Assembly: GCA_030068075.1 (NCBI GenBank)
Contig: CM057829.1
Span: 84,621,132 to 84,685,131, forward strand
Length of the DNA stretch: 64,000 nt
Source of the DNA: Paguma larvata
Taxonomy: Eukaryota > Chordata > Mammalia > Carnivora > Viverridae
Reading direction: 5' to 3'
In this document: positions 33,184 through 44,785 of the stretch, in pieces
Layout: each line of letters begins with the position of its first letter
Numbering within the stretch: the stretch's first letter is position 1
The notes under the pieces: generated by a model
What the model saw: the letters and a program-made list of their open reading frames with translations, nothing else
Database searches by the model: none
Told to the model about the DNA's origin: nothing
Position numbers and translations under genes: made by a program

Positions 33184-33368
33184 GGGGCACCTAAGTGGCT
33201 CAGTCCGTTAAATGTCCTACTTGGCTCAGGTTAAATGTCCTGCTTGGCTCAGGTCATGATCTCGCAGTCTGAGTTTGAGCCCTGCCTCGGGCTCTGAACT
33301 GACATCTCAGAGCCTGGAGCTCACTTCGGATTCTGTCTTCCTTTCTCTTTGCCCCTCCCCCACTCACG

Positions 33369-33418
<50 letters not shown>

Positions 33419-33472
33419 CTCGCTCTCGCTCTTGCTCTCTCTCAAAAATAAACATAAAAAACTTTAAAAGAA
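33184..33472 (+). mobile_element. CAN SINE, sense, with 23-bp head duplication and long (CT)n
   Basis: Head 'gggggcacctaagtggctca' is followed by a direct duplication: the block opening GTTAAATGTCCTACTTGGCT at 33207-33229 recurs at 33230-33252 with one A/G change. The rest is ordinary: B-box region, CT block at 33374-33440 and tail. The target duplication is weak (CTGCAAATG against AATGAAATG). Inserted in the endonuclease region of L1 D. Confidence 0.93.
33374..33440 (+). repeat. (CT)n with CTCTCG variants
   Basis: Long CT run then CTCTCG-type hexamer units (three CGs at 33415-33428) and a CTTG variant. Part of the SINE at 33184-33472, expanded well beyond the usual SINE CT block. Confidence 0.95.
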
Positions 33473-34690
33473 AAAATGAAATGTGCATAGAATGTTCTTC
33501 AAGAAATATCACATGCTAGGTCACAAAACAAGTCTCAATAAATTTAAGACTTGTTAAATCAATAGATTTAATCTAAATTTAAAACTTGGATCCTATCAAG
33601 CACCTTTACCAACCAAAACAGTATGAAACTAGAAATCAATTATAAGAACAAAAACTGGAAAAACATAAACATGTGGAGGCTAAACAAAATGCTACTAAAC
33701 AACAAATGCGTCAACACAGAAATCAAATGGCAAATCACAAAGTACCTTGAGACAAATGAAAATGGAAACAAAATAGTTCTAAGAGGCAAATTTATACAAG
33801 TCTACCTCAAGAAATAGGAAAAAATATCAAACTAACCTTGCACCTGAAAGAACTAGAAAATGAAAAATATACAGGACAAAAGTTGGTCTTGAATAAATAA
33901 ATAATAAATAAATTGATATAAACAAAATAAATAAAATAATAAAGATTACACCAGAAATAGATGAAATAGACCAAAATAAAATAGAAAAGATCAATAAAAT
34001 TAAGAGCTGTTTTTTTTTCAAAAGATAAACAAAATTGATAAAACTTCAGTCAGACTCCAATAAAAATAGAGAGGGACCAAATAAGTAACATGATGAAAGA
34101 AGTAATGACTGATACCATAGTAATGCAAACTAATGCAGAGTAAGAGACTGCTTATAAACAATTAAATTCCAACAGATGGGATAACCTAGAAGTAGATAAA
34201 TTCCTAGAAACACATAATCTTCCTAGACTAAATCAAGAAGAAACAGAAAATCTGAACAGACCAAGAGCTAGTAATAATATTAAATTACTGATCAAAATAC
34301 TCCCCAAAAAACAAAAGTCCGTGACCAGACAGATTCACAGGTGAATTCTACCAAACATTTAAAGAGCCAATACCCATCCTTCTCAAGCTATTCCAAAAAC
34401 TGAAGAGAAAGGAATGCTTCCAAATTCATTCTATGAGGCCAGCAGTACCCCCAATACTGAAACCATACAAAGATACCACAAAAATAGAAAATTACAGGCC
34501 AGTATCCATGATAAATACTGATGCAAAAATCTTCAACAAAATATTAACCGAGTTCAACAACACATTAAAAATATCCTATACCATGATCAAGTGGGATTTG
34601 TTCCAGACATGGAAGGATGGTTCAATACTCACAAATCAATCTGTGGTACACCGCAGTAACAACACATATAATAAAAATCATATGATCATC

Positions 34691-34858
34691 TGAGGTGTCC
34701 TTGTGGCTCATTCAGTTGAATGTCTGACTCTAGGTTTCAGCTCAGGTCAGGATCCCAGAGTTATGGAATCGAGAGAGAGATTTTCTTTCCCTCTGCCTCT
34801 GCCCATCCTGTGTGTGTGCACTCTCTCTCAAACAAACAAACAAACTATATATATATAT
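34691..34858 (+). mobile_element. CAN SINE, sense, internally shortened, older subtype
   Basis: Head 'gaggtgtccttgtggctcat', then 'gctcaggtcaggatcccaga' and a jump from 'atggaatcgag' directly to the CT/GA block, so the central portion after the B box is missing. It ends with AAAC units and (AT)n at 34846-34860. Flanks CATATGATCAT (34679-34689) and 'tatggaatcat' (34859-34869) suggest a target duplication. Confidence 0.85.
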
Positions 34859-35117
34859 ATGGAATCATTTTACTAGATGTAGAAAAGAATTTGGTGACAT
34901 TTAACATCCATTTATAATAAAAACGTTTCAACAAAATGGATATAGAGGGAATATACCTCAATGTAATAAAGGCCATTTATGAAAAACTCATAGTTGACAT
35001 TATACTCAAGAGCAAAATACTGAAAGCTTTTTCCTCTAAGATTAAAAACAAAACAAAGATTATCATTTTTGTCACTTTTACTGAACATAGGAGACCCAGG
35101 CATGGCAATCAGACAAG

Positions 35118-35270
35118 AAACCTAAAAGATTCTTAAATATGGAGAACAAACAGAGGGTTACTGGAGGGGTTGTGGAATCTACAGGAATCTTCAGGAATCT
35201 ATTCCTGAAATCATTGTTGCACTGTATGCTAACTAATTTCGATGTAAATTAATACATTAAAATAATCAAA
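35118..35270 (+). mobile_element. Short carnivore L1 3' tail nested in L1 D
   Basis: 'ggagaacaaacagagggtta' and 'ctggaggggttgtgg', then 'gcactgtatgctaactaatt', match the 3' UTR of the carnivore L1 copies near 49.2 and 53.2 kb. Flanks ATCAGACAAGAA (35108-35119 region) and ATTAGATAAGAA (about 35270-35281) are an approximate 12-bp duplication. It splits the RT palm of L1 D just before its catalytic loop. A local duplication 'ctacaggaatcttcaggaatc' lies at 35180-35200. Confidence 0.75.
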
Positions 35271-37329
35271 ATTAGATAAGAAGAAAAAGTGTTATTATAT
35301 TCAAATGACATGATACTATGTGTAGAAAACTCTAAAGACTCCATCAAAAAACTATTAGAATTAGCAAAAGAATTCAATAAATTTGCAGGATACAAAAGTG
35401 AATACTTCTGTTACATTGCTCTACACTAATAATGAGATATCAGGTAGAGAAATTGAGGGAAAAAATCTCATTTAAAATTTCTTACAAATTTAAAACAACT
35501 AGGAATGAATTTAACAAAGGAGGTGAAAGACCTGTACTCTGAAAACTATAAGCCATTGATGAAAGAAACTGAAGATGACACAAATAAATGGAAAGATATA
35601 CATGCTCATAGATTGGGAGAACATTTTTTAAATGTCCATACTTTCCAAAGCATTCCACAGATTCAACACAGTCCCATTAAAATACGATGGCATTTTTCAA
35701 AGAACTGCAACAAACAATCCTAAAGTTTAAATAAAACCACAAAAGACCCCAAATAGCCAAAGTAATATTCAAAAAGAACAACAATGGAAGTATCATGTTT
35801 TTTTTAAATTTCAAATTATATTACAAACTATAGCAATCAAAAAAGTATGATGCTGGCACAAAATCAGACACATAGATCAATGGAACAGCATAGAGTCTAG
35901 AAATAAACCCATGTTTTAGTTAATCTTTGACAAATTAGGTAAGAACACACAATAGAGAAAAGACAGCCTCTTTAATAAATTGGACCACTTTCTCACGCTA
36001 AACACAAAAATACACTCAAAATGGATTAAAGATTCATATGAGAAACTGGAAACCATAACACTCTCGGACTAAAATGTAGGCAGTAAGCTCTGAGACCTCA
36101 GTCCAGGCAAATATTTTTGAGTCTATCCCTTCAGGTAATGGCAACAAAAGTAAAAGCTAGCAAAGCAAACTAAAAAGCTTTTGCATCGACAAAACAAACC
36201 GGCAACCTACTGAATGCAAGAAGATATTTGTAAATCATATATCTGATAAGGGGGTAATACCAAAATATATAAAAAACTCAAACAACTTTCATATAAAAAC
36301 CTCGCACCCCAATCAATCCAATTAAAAAATAAGCAAAGGACCGAATAGACCTTTCTCTAAAGACATACAAATGGCTAAAAATTAAACACATGAAAGCATG
36401 TTCAATATCACTAATCATCAGAAAAGTACAAGCTAAAACCCCAATGAAATATCACCTCACACCATGTGAAGAATGACTATTCTCAACAAGATAATAACCA
36501 GTATTAGTAAGGATGTAGGAAAAGGAAACACTTGTGCACTGTTGGTGGGAATAAAAATGTTGCAGCCACCATGAGAAACAGTGTGAAGCTTCCTCAAAAA
36601 ATAAAATATTGAACTAACATATAATCCAGCAATTCCACTTTGGGATAGTTATCCAAAGAAAACAAAACACTAATTCGAAATTATATATGCAGCACTATGT
36701 TCTTTGCAGCATGTATCTACGATAGCCAGGATTTGGAAGTAACCTAAGTGGTCATGATAGATAAAAGGATAAAAAGGATGTGGCATCTGTAGAGACACAC
36801 ATACACACACACAGAGAAATATTACTCCACCAATAAAACAGAAGTCTTGCCATGTGTAACAACCTGGATGAACCTAGAGGTATTATGCTAAGTGAAATAA
36901 GTCAGAGAAAGAAAAATACCATATAATCTCACTTATATGTGGCATCTAAAAAGCGAAAGAAATGAACATAATAGAAACACACTCCTAGATACAGAGAACG
37001 ATTTGGTGGTTATCAAAATGGAGGGAATGGTAAAAAGGGATAGGCAAAATAAGAGAAGGGAATTAAAAGATATAAACTTCCAGTTATAAAATAAGACAAT
37101 GAGGATACAACATAGAGCACAGGTAATATACTTAATAATAGGTAACAACTTTGCATGGTGACAGATAGTAGCTATATTTACAGTGGTGATCACTTTGTGA
37201 AGGATTTCAATATTGAATCACCAGTTATATACCTTGAACTAACATAATACTGTATGTCAAGTAAACTTCAATAAAATATTTAAAGCATCCAAATTTGGGT
37301 GACCTATTTGTATTAAGTAGCTTTGACAG

Positions 37330-37540
37330 CAGGCTAGAGCTTCAAAAATTAAACTAATTTGAGTTTAAATTCTCACTCTAAAATTTAATAGCTGAATAAT
37401 ATTGAAAATATTAGTTACATCATTGTGCATATGTTTTCATCTGTAAATTAAGGAAAATAATTATTACCTCATAGAGCTTTTGTGCGGATTCATGAGATAG
37501 TGACTGTATAACTGGTTTACATACTGCATCATATAAATTA
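37330..37540 (-). repeat. MIR-like SINE, antisense
   Basis: 'gttttcatctgtaaattaag' then 'ataattattacctcatagag' and 'tgtgcggattcatgagatag' follow the reverse-complement MIR order (fewer G than consensus). Ancient, ends undefined. Confidence 0.7.
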
Positions 37541-37959
37541 TAAATGGAAAAAACATATAGATTCATTTCACTTTTCTTGCCCACCCTTTTTGTGCTATTT
37601 GGTGAAATAAAAAATTCATTGAATTGGTTTCTCATTTGCAAGTTAGAAAAACCAATTAGTGTGCTATATATGGCTTTCCTGAGAACCAGTAACTAGAAAA
37701 TTAAAAGTGGTGAATATGTGTCTTATGCGGAAAAAAAAAAGAAAAAAGAAAACGAAGAAACAAGCCAAGTCCAGACAAATGAAGACTTCTTTAATACGTG
37801 GATTTAGCAGAAATCTAGCAGTTTTCCAGATCACATAAGCAGACACAGAAGCCAGGGTAGTTTAGGACCTTACCTGGATGTAGAACCTCTAAGTGATTAG
37901 TAGTGTATACAGCTTAAAATTGGAAGAGAGCAGACTTACTCCACCATCTCTGATAACCT

Positions 37960-38335
37960 TGCCATCAAAATTTATGCCACCAATTTCTACTAAAACCCCT
38001 TGTGACCTTCTTTCCCCAGTCTTGTCCTCTTTAAGCACAGCTCCAAACAGCAAAGTGACTTTTAAAAATTCCAATAAACTCATGAGGCCTCCTTGCTCAA
38101 AAGCTTCCAGTGGTCTCCCATGCTGTTTAGAATAAAAATCCAGACTCATTACCAAGCCCTTGAAAGGACTTGTATCCTCTGGCCTTACTGGTCTCCTGAA
38201 ACCTTATGTGCTACCTCACTCTTCCGCCACAAAGCCTTCTCACTGTTAGATGTGAAAGTTTGTTTTTCACATAAACTTTGTTTATATTTTTACTGCTATA
38301 TCCCCATCTCTTCAAGCATGAACAGATTTTAAATT
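37960..38335 (+). repeat. L2 LINE 3' region
   Basis: 'aagcttccagtggtctccca', then 'tgtttagaataaaaatccag', 'ctcattaccaagcccttgaa' and 'ggacttgtatcctctggcct' reproduce the L2 '...cttccaatggcttcccat..agaataaaatccaaactcc..' order. An 80-codon sense frame (37893-38135) and an 88-codon antisense frame (37889-38155) cross it and are incidental. Confidence 0.75.
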
Positions 38336-38439
38336 TAAATATTGAATATTTATATGTTCAATAAATATATATTTGAATAGGTTAATCAATTTCAACTCTG
38401 CTTTATTATATGGTTTATAGCCCAGTTAACTGGATTGAT

Positions 38440-38660
38440 CAAATTTATTGAACATGTATTATGTATAAGGCAGAGAATTAGTTTTCTATGGAAAAATACA
38501 GAGGTTGATAATATGTTCTTTACCTCAAAGAATTTACATATAGAAAAAAATAATACAATAAAGTTTAAATTAGTAAATGCTCTAAAAGGTAGAGTATGTA
38601 ATAAAAATAATTGAGGACAGGAGATTTATTCTAATTCAGAAGATATCTAACAAGTCTTAA
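38440..38660 (+). repeat. Ancient mammalian repeat fragment (unassigned)
   Basis: 'tattgaacatgtattatgta', 'taaggcagagaattag' and the later 'ttctttacctcaaagaattt' recall the common 'attgagcacctactatgtgccagg...catggagcttac' layout found in old mammalian repeats. Diverged, so family and ends are not assigned. Confidence 0.5.
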
Positions 38661-39159
38661 AATATAGGTAAGATTAACTAGCATCATCACCATCATTGTA
38701 TAAGGAACCACATTAATAAAAAAATAAAGAACCACATTAATCAAAATCAAAATAAATACAGAAATAACCTTTATTCCTAGTACTTCAAAAAAAACCTTAA
38801 TATTTGGCTCCTTTTCATTCTAATCTCAGTTTATGTATTAATATACTTACACACTTTCAATTGGAATATATGTTCAACGTTTTCTTCTACTCTATGATAG
38901 CCATCACTTTTTTAAAAAAAATTACAATTTTTAGTTTATTGACAATATTCTAGAACTGATCAACCCAAACTTGCTTATCTTGTTTCTTTTTATCAGTTGT
39001 GTAGTTTAAGTTATTCCTGAAGGTAAATACCCGTATAATGAACGTGTTTAGGCACAAAGCTTTTTCAGAATCAGTAGAACTTCAACAGTGAAAAGTGAGA
39101 GAAATTTCATTGTAGAGGTAGGAGATAAAGCAAAGCCAGAGCACAGTAAAAAATAATTA

Positions 39160-39340
39160 CTGAAATTTAAGATTAAAGGGATTTCAGAGATCACCTACAT
39201 GGTTTCATTTTTCCAGAGGAGGAAACTGAGGTTCATACAAATTAAGTGACTTTACAAAGACACAGCTAGCCAGTGGCAGTGCAAGAAAAAGTTTCAATCT
39301 ATACTCTTCTAAATCTGATTTACAAATACCACACTCTAAT
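39160..39340 (+). repeat. MIR SINE, sense
   Basis: 'ggaggaaactgaggttcata', then 'aattaagtgactttacaaag', 'acacagctagccagtggcag' match the MIR core and downstream order closely. No target duplication is expected at this age. Confidence 0.8.
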
Positions 39341-40929
39341 TATTGACATTTACACACCCTCTAAGACCTGCTTTCAGCCTTTCGCTTCTTGGTAATGTCT
39401 GCTTAATGTTCATTTTTTCATTCAATCCTTCCTTGATTAATGAATCATGCGTTACGTTTGATACTCAATGGCCCTGCTCATTTATCTCAAAAACATGTCA
39501 TCCTGACAAATATATGTATGATATTTGTTATATATAATTTCCTGCTTCATTCTTTCTTTGTTGCATGTGATTTTAAAAAATGAAATAAGGCCTTATATGG
39601 GCTTTCCCCTATTTTGAGTTTGTGTGTTTGTGCAAGAATTTATATGTATATGTGTGTGATTATTCATTATACTGTCAATTGATAGAGCTTAGCTGTCTTT
39701 GCACTATGATCTATACTTCAGAAACATACAAACTGAATTATAAATATTTAATCACAAGGATATTTTGTAGAACACATTGGCTGTAATAATGTAGTATTAT
39801 GATTTCTAAGCAAAAATAATGGCAGTTTTCATCAATGGTGAGATGATGGTACCAAAAAGAGCAAGCTTAAGCAAAATATTTTTTTAGTGTAAATATCTCC
39901 TCTACTTCTTGATCCATCATATTCATATGTGAAATCCTTCCCTTTAATTCCATTACTATATTTAAGTCAGTGCACATGACCATTGCAACATTTTAAAAAC
40001 CAACTATCATTTTCAAGGGCTCTGAAAAATTATGTTGTTTTCTGAGATTTGAAATTTCCTCTTCAGAAAAAAATCACTTTGCCTCAAGTGATTACTTGTT
40101 TTTCTGGAAGATATGTATTTTTTTTCCTATACTTAAGAACTTGTGTAGAACTCCACCACTATGAAAGCATTTATTTTATAAATTCCAACACTCTTGATCA
40201 GAACCATTTACAAAATCAGTGATAGGATCCTGTCTGAGATGAGCTGGAAAACTATTTCCAAACCCAAATAATCTTAACACCGTATACAAATACATTTCTT
40301 AGAGGACAACACCTTCAATTTGGCCATGAATTCAAAGCAGCCTAAGCTGTGCTATTTTGTGTGTATATATATATATATATAGGAATTAATGTGCAGAAAG
40401 GATGTCATCTGCAAAACTTAAAAGGGAAAATAGCAATATTTCTTATTATGCACCAACCAAGTAGTTTCAAGCACAGAGCTGTTCTTATAAAATCACTTCA
40501 TAGATTATCACATAATGGTGAATGATGTTCTGCAGTGAAATTACATAACACATGAGCTACTTATCAAAGTATGAAAATGAAGTTTTGATTGTGTAGAAAG
40601 AGAACAAAACAGAAAAAGTATTTAAAAATAATGTACCTAAAGTATGTTTTGCAGAAAAATTCATAGATATTATATGTGGATATGTGGATAAAGATATAGA
40701 GGTATATAGAAATTTATTAGGAATAGGTTGGGCTTATCACTCAAAAAAAACTGCTTAACTAAGGATTATTGTATAGGCATAATATCCTTTATTCTAATTG
40801 AGTTAATTTGTGTATTAAGAAAGTTCAAAGAAAATCTATACTAAGAGTATATGGTCTTAGAAGTAGAAATTATTTCACCTGAGTTCAATCCTTTATTGTA
40901 CAGTTGAGAATTAAGTCTTCATCAAAATT
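39341..40929. other. Single-copy DNA; (TA)n at 40363-40381
   Basis: About 1.6 kb without recognised gene or clear repeat. A TA/GT microsatellite sits at 40357-40381. The open frame at 39343-39537 has no similarity that I recognise. Confidence 0.45.
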
Positions 40930-41060
40930 AGAGAATGGTTTGGGATGAGAATCCTAGTTTTTAAATTTCTTCCTACTAACTATATAACTCTATAAGATCA
41001 CTAGATTTCCTGAAATTCAGTTTGATCATCTGCAAATCTTGCATAATACCTCTTTGAAAG
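40930..41060 (-). repeat. Possible MIR remnant, antisense
   Basis: 'tcctactaactatataactc', 'cctgaaattcagtttgatcatctgcaaat' in part ('cagtttgatcatctgcaaat') and 'aatacctctttgaaagc' follow the MIR reverse-complement order. Weak. Confidence 0.4.
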
Positions 41061-44000
41061 CACAGAGCTGACTCTGGATACCATAAGATAAAGGAGATTT
41101 ATTAGAAAAAAATATTGAGGAATAAATGGGAGACTGAAATACTAGCTTGATATGAGGGGAAAACTAGAAGAAGCCAGAAGGAAAATCATCATTAGCAACA
41201 TTAAAATCAGTTCTTTTTGACTTGGGACACATATCCAGGCAAGATGTCACAATTCTCTTATTTGATTTCGCCTCATCTCAAAGTCTTCCATACTCAAGCT
41301 ATGAACTTATTCTTACTAACTGTAAACTAATTTCTATGTCCAATTCCTTAGTGTATATAATCAATGTAAATACTGTAAACAAAAATGTAGTTTATTATTT
41401 GTTGGTGTTTTTCTTCAAGAACATTTGGATATATGGAATAGTTGGGTTAGCCTTCATAAAACCCTCATCACTGATGTAGGTCAAAGTTTTACGGTGAGAG
41501 AAAAATATCATTAAAATCATTAGATTGAAGCTATAGCACTTTAGCTTTTAGGCATGCAAATAAGAAAGTAAAGTGGACTAATACTGAAATAGTCAAAACG
41601 CAGATACTGTGGTTTAAATTATGCCTGGAAAGAGACATCGTTTAAAAGATTTTTCCTCACTGGTACCTGAGCATCTTTCAATACTCTTATTTAAAAAGTT
41701 ATTTAGTTAAAAAAAAATCCTTTATCTTCATCTGCATGTTTTTAATAGTGAGATTGGACATTTTACTATTTATTTCATTATCTATGAATTTTAAAAAAAT
41801 GATGTCCTTTAGATATTTCTATCCTGAAAAATTAGTATATTTAAGAATGGATTCAAGAACAAGTATTAATCCAAAAAGTTACAGTAGAAAGGGTACTGTG
41901 TAAAATTCTGAAAGAGTTTGTAAGTTTTCACAGATCAGTCTTTTAAAGATCAGTTGTAACATAGTGTAGTGAACTAAGAGTCACTGTTAGGTTTTGCAAA
42001 GACATTAATGTTATTCCATGGTTTGGATGCATGCCAGAAAGTCTAGGATTTAACAGTGTTGGGTGGAGTAAAAAACAGATGCCAGTATTTTCTAACCATG
42101 GTGCATCTGCAACTACTAAAGTGCATTAAATCATTTTATTCATCAAGACAAGAATAATAGAACTGAGAAAATTAACTGATCATTAAGGGGAAACTTTAGT
42201 TTTAATCACATTAGTTGACATTATTAAAATGCAGTTCATTCTTACAAAATGGCTCTCTTAATATATTCAGAGTCATAAATTAGATAGATACCATGTTTCT
42301 GTGACTCTGTATTGCATTTCCTAGAACATAGATTGTTCTGGTTTATGATGATCTTCCAATATTGAGTGACGGTAAGATGTTCAAGGTCAACAAGACGGCT
42401 CATGGTTGGATTCAGCATTAAGAAACAAAGCAGGCGAGGTGCTCTCCTTGCCTAGTGGAGGAGGAAAGTACACATTGGCAAACTGTAAGAGTGGCAGTGT
42501 TGACAATGTACTGGTGAAGTCTAACGGTAGAATAATTCTGTCTATAACCAATGCTAGATTTTACTCAGATCGTTAAGGTTTCATTTTAAATTTCCAGTAT
42601 TATTCAGTGAAAATACTACTATCTGTTCTCAGAAACTATACACACACTCATTTATTCATTCACACTAAAGGGTGAGCCTTTAGGCCACTACCCTCTGCTA
42701 CCCATTGTGCTATATGTGTGTATGTTTGGGGGACTGCTTAAAAAAATAGTCAGACAAGCTTTCTTCTCCTAGAGTTCTCAGGACAGAGGAGAAGTCAACA
42801 TTAAATAATTAATTACAATAAAATGTGAATATGGTTGAAAAAGAAATATAAGGAACTATGGGACCGTGCCACAAAAGTTCTAATCAGCCTAGAATATTAG
42901 GGAAGTCTTCCCGGAAGTAATGAAATATTCGTATGTATAATATATGAAAAAAAACTAATTATAAGAGGAAACAAATATTGGGAGATCTTCAAGTTACTCT
43001 GTTTTATCACTAAAAGTGGACCCCATACTATTTAACCTTTGTCAGTTTTTAAGAAATCAAGTCAAGAAATCAAAATTGATCAAAATATTCCTGAGTTAAA
43101 GATTTTATTTTCAAATTAATAAATAGTTGAATTATAAAAATGGTGTATTTTAGATTGATAAAGCAAAGTTTTGATGAATGTAAGACAAATCTGAACAGGC
43201 TTTATGTATTTACTCTAATTTTTTAGGAATTACTTACAAGTTAACTCAGAAACCAGAAGTATTAAAATGAAGCATGAGACTATTCTTGACTGTCTATACT
43301 GACTTTAGTGCCATTCACATCTAACGGAATGTTAAAATTGAAGCTTTACCAAGGTGCCAAATATAATATGTACTACATATCTAAGTGAATTGTCAGATCA
43401 AATCATTTATTTCAAAGAAGGTGGTTGAAACAGGTTGAGAATTGATTTCACATTTTTGGGCATCTTATCCAGAGAGCTTTGACTCAAAATCTAGGATAGA
43501 AAATACACTGAAAAATAAGAACAAATGATTTGTCAATAGGTTTTTTGTAAAAACAAAACAAAACAACAACAAAAGAAAACAAAACAAAAACTACTGCCCT
43601 CTAGGCTTCTCGTCACACTCCCTCATCTCTTGGAAAGGGATGGGAGAGGGAGACTACTTTAAGTCAGTTACAAAAAAGAGGCATTTTTTAAGTCTTCCTA
43701 TAGAAAGCTTGAAATATATCCCCTGCAGTTCAGGAAGAATTGTAAGCAGGTAACACAGATTAGTTTGAGAGTTACTTGGGTGCAACAGGGAGCTGTGACT
43801 CCTTCTAGGGAGAAATTGGACTACCTTTCAATGGAAGATCAAATATGAATGATGCTTTCTTTCTTGGCACAGATGTAAACCACATGGAAGCGAGAGTGAC
43901 TCTAGAGCTCTTTCAAGTACTAACCAAGAGAAATAAATGTCTGGAAAGTGTTTCAAATGCTAGAGACTATGAGGAGTGGGTTACCAGAAAAAAACAAGAG

Positions 44001-44407
44001 CTGGAGCGGGAAGCCACCAACTGAAGGAAAAGCACTGCCTAAATCCTGAAAGTTTCAGCTGGAGAGTACCATCGGGAGAATGTGTTCAGTACCAAGAACA
44101 GATCCCACAGTATCACCTCCTCATAAGTATCAGCCAGGCACACACACCAACAAGTCATCTTAGGTCAATAAACAATTCATGTAAGAACTTTAACTGACCT
44201 TTTACCTAAGTAGTCCCCTTTCTACAACATCTCTTCTTTTTAGCTATTAATGAGTGGTAGTATGGCTACTAGAGATGGGTGGGGGTGAGGCAGAGAAGGA
44301 GGTGAGGACAGAATGATCATATCCACTTGCTTGCACTACAAACTGACAGCTTACTGTAGGCCCAGGATGCAGGATGAGGGAAACAATCCTATTAAATCAG
44401 GTTTGGC
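41061..44407. other. Long single-copy stretch, no gene recognised
   Basis: About 3.3 kb. No interspersed repeat is clear. Simple AAAC/AAC-rich DNA lies at 43550-43591. Open frames at 41222-41479 (85 codons) and 43976-44197 (73 codons) show no motif and no family resemblance. The segment around 42000-42150 has balanced composition and reads like unique DNA. Nothing functional can be supported from sequence alone. Confidence 0.45.
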
Positions 44408-44785
44408 ATTGTGGTAGACTGTACTGTTTTCCAAAGTTTCTTTGTTTCCTCTCTGCCTCTATCTTATCTCCCACCGCATTGTGGGAGTTTCTGTGGCCAG
44501 TAGAATATTATGTGAGGAGAGGCTTTAAATAATATGCCTGCAGGGTTTGTGCTGACCTCTTGCACTCTACTGTTTACCATGAGAATAAAATTCTTCGGGT
44601 AGCAGCTGAAGAATGATGAAGACAGGTAAGACTAAAATGAAGCCTGCCATGCAGCTTCGACCAACTAAACCCAGGAGAGTTCAGCAGAACTATAGCTACT
44701 CCACAGATCCGAGAGCAAGAAATAAATACTTGCTCTGCCAGTCACTAACATTTTGGAATTCTTTTTAAAGCAGCAAAAAAAGTGA
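44408..44785 (+). repeat. Ancient LTR-like mammalian repeat
   Basis: Opens 'tgtggtagactgtactgttt' and includes 'ccaccgcattgtgggagttt', 'ctcttgcactctactgttta', 'ccatgaga', then 'actccacagatccgagagca' and an AATAAA at 44721 followed by 'cagtcactaacattttggaa'. This order matches an old mammalian LTR-like family ending '...aataaatgctt...aagccactaagttttgg', whose name I cannot give with certainty. Ends approximate. Confidence 0.5.

Larger units (their letters stand above)
34433..35723 (+). pseudogene. LINE-1 ORF2 reverse-transcriptase remnant (copy D)
   Basis: Fingers: 'PILKPYKDTTKIENYRPVSM' (34451-34510) and '[16 protein letters not shown]' match L1 'LIPKPDKDTTKKENYRPISL'. The palm is interrupted by a SINE and by an L1 tail. 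The catalytic loop is Y-S-N-D instead of F-A-D-D. Thumb: 'NLTKEVKDLYSENYKPLMKE' (35508-35567) matches 'NLTKEVKDLYSENYKTL'. Individually open stretches are separated by shifts, stops and insertions. Confidence 0.85.
29465..37285 (+). mobile_element. LINE-1 copy D, sense, nearly full length, old, with nested insertions
   Basis: Starts with 'aagatggtggaagaactgta'-type L1 5' text at about 29480, has a 5' region with tandem units, ORF1-like text (30.78-32.2 kb), ORF2 endonuclease (32.65-33.8 kb), RT (33.9-35.9 kb), C terminus (36.0-36.7 kb) and a 3' UTR ('tggtgacagatagtagctat', then 'ataatactgtatgtcaagta') ending near 37285. After removal of a 562-bp LTR, two SINEs and an L1 tail, the length is about 6.6 kb, close to a complete L1. 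Stops are frequent and the catalytic loop is Y-S-N-D at 35299-35310. No reliable target duplication. Confidence 0.87.

Noticed and set aside
33254..33512. Arg/Glu-repeat peptides from the GA/CT tract
   Set aside because: Translation of a SINE microsatellite. Low complexity, not a gene. The same holds for 59548-59869 and 7791-8087.
29465..37285. Active, full-length LINE-1
   Set aside because: Length is near complete once nested insertions are removed, but ORF1 and ORF2 contain many stops, four insertions and an altered catalytic loop.
37893..38155. Overlapping 80- and 88-codon frames on opposite strands
   Set aside because: They partly cover an L2 tail and have no motif or splice context.
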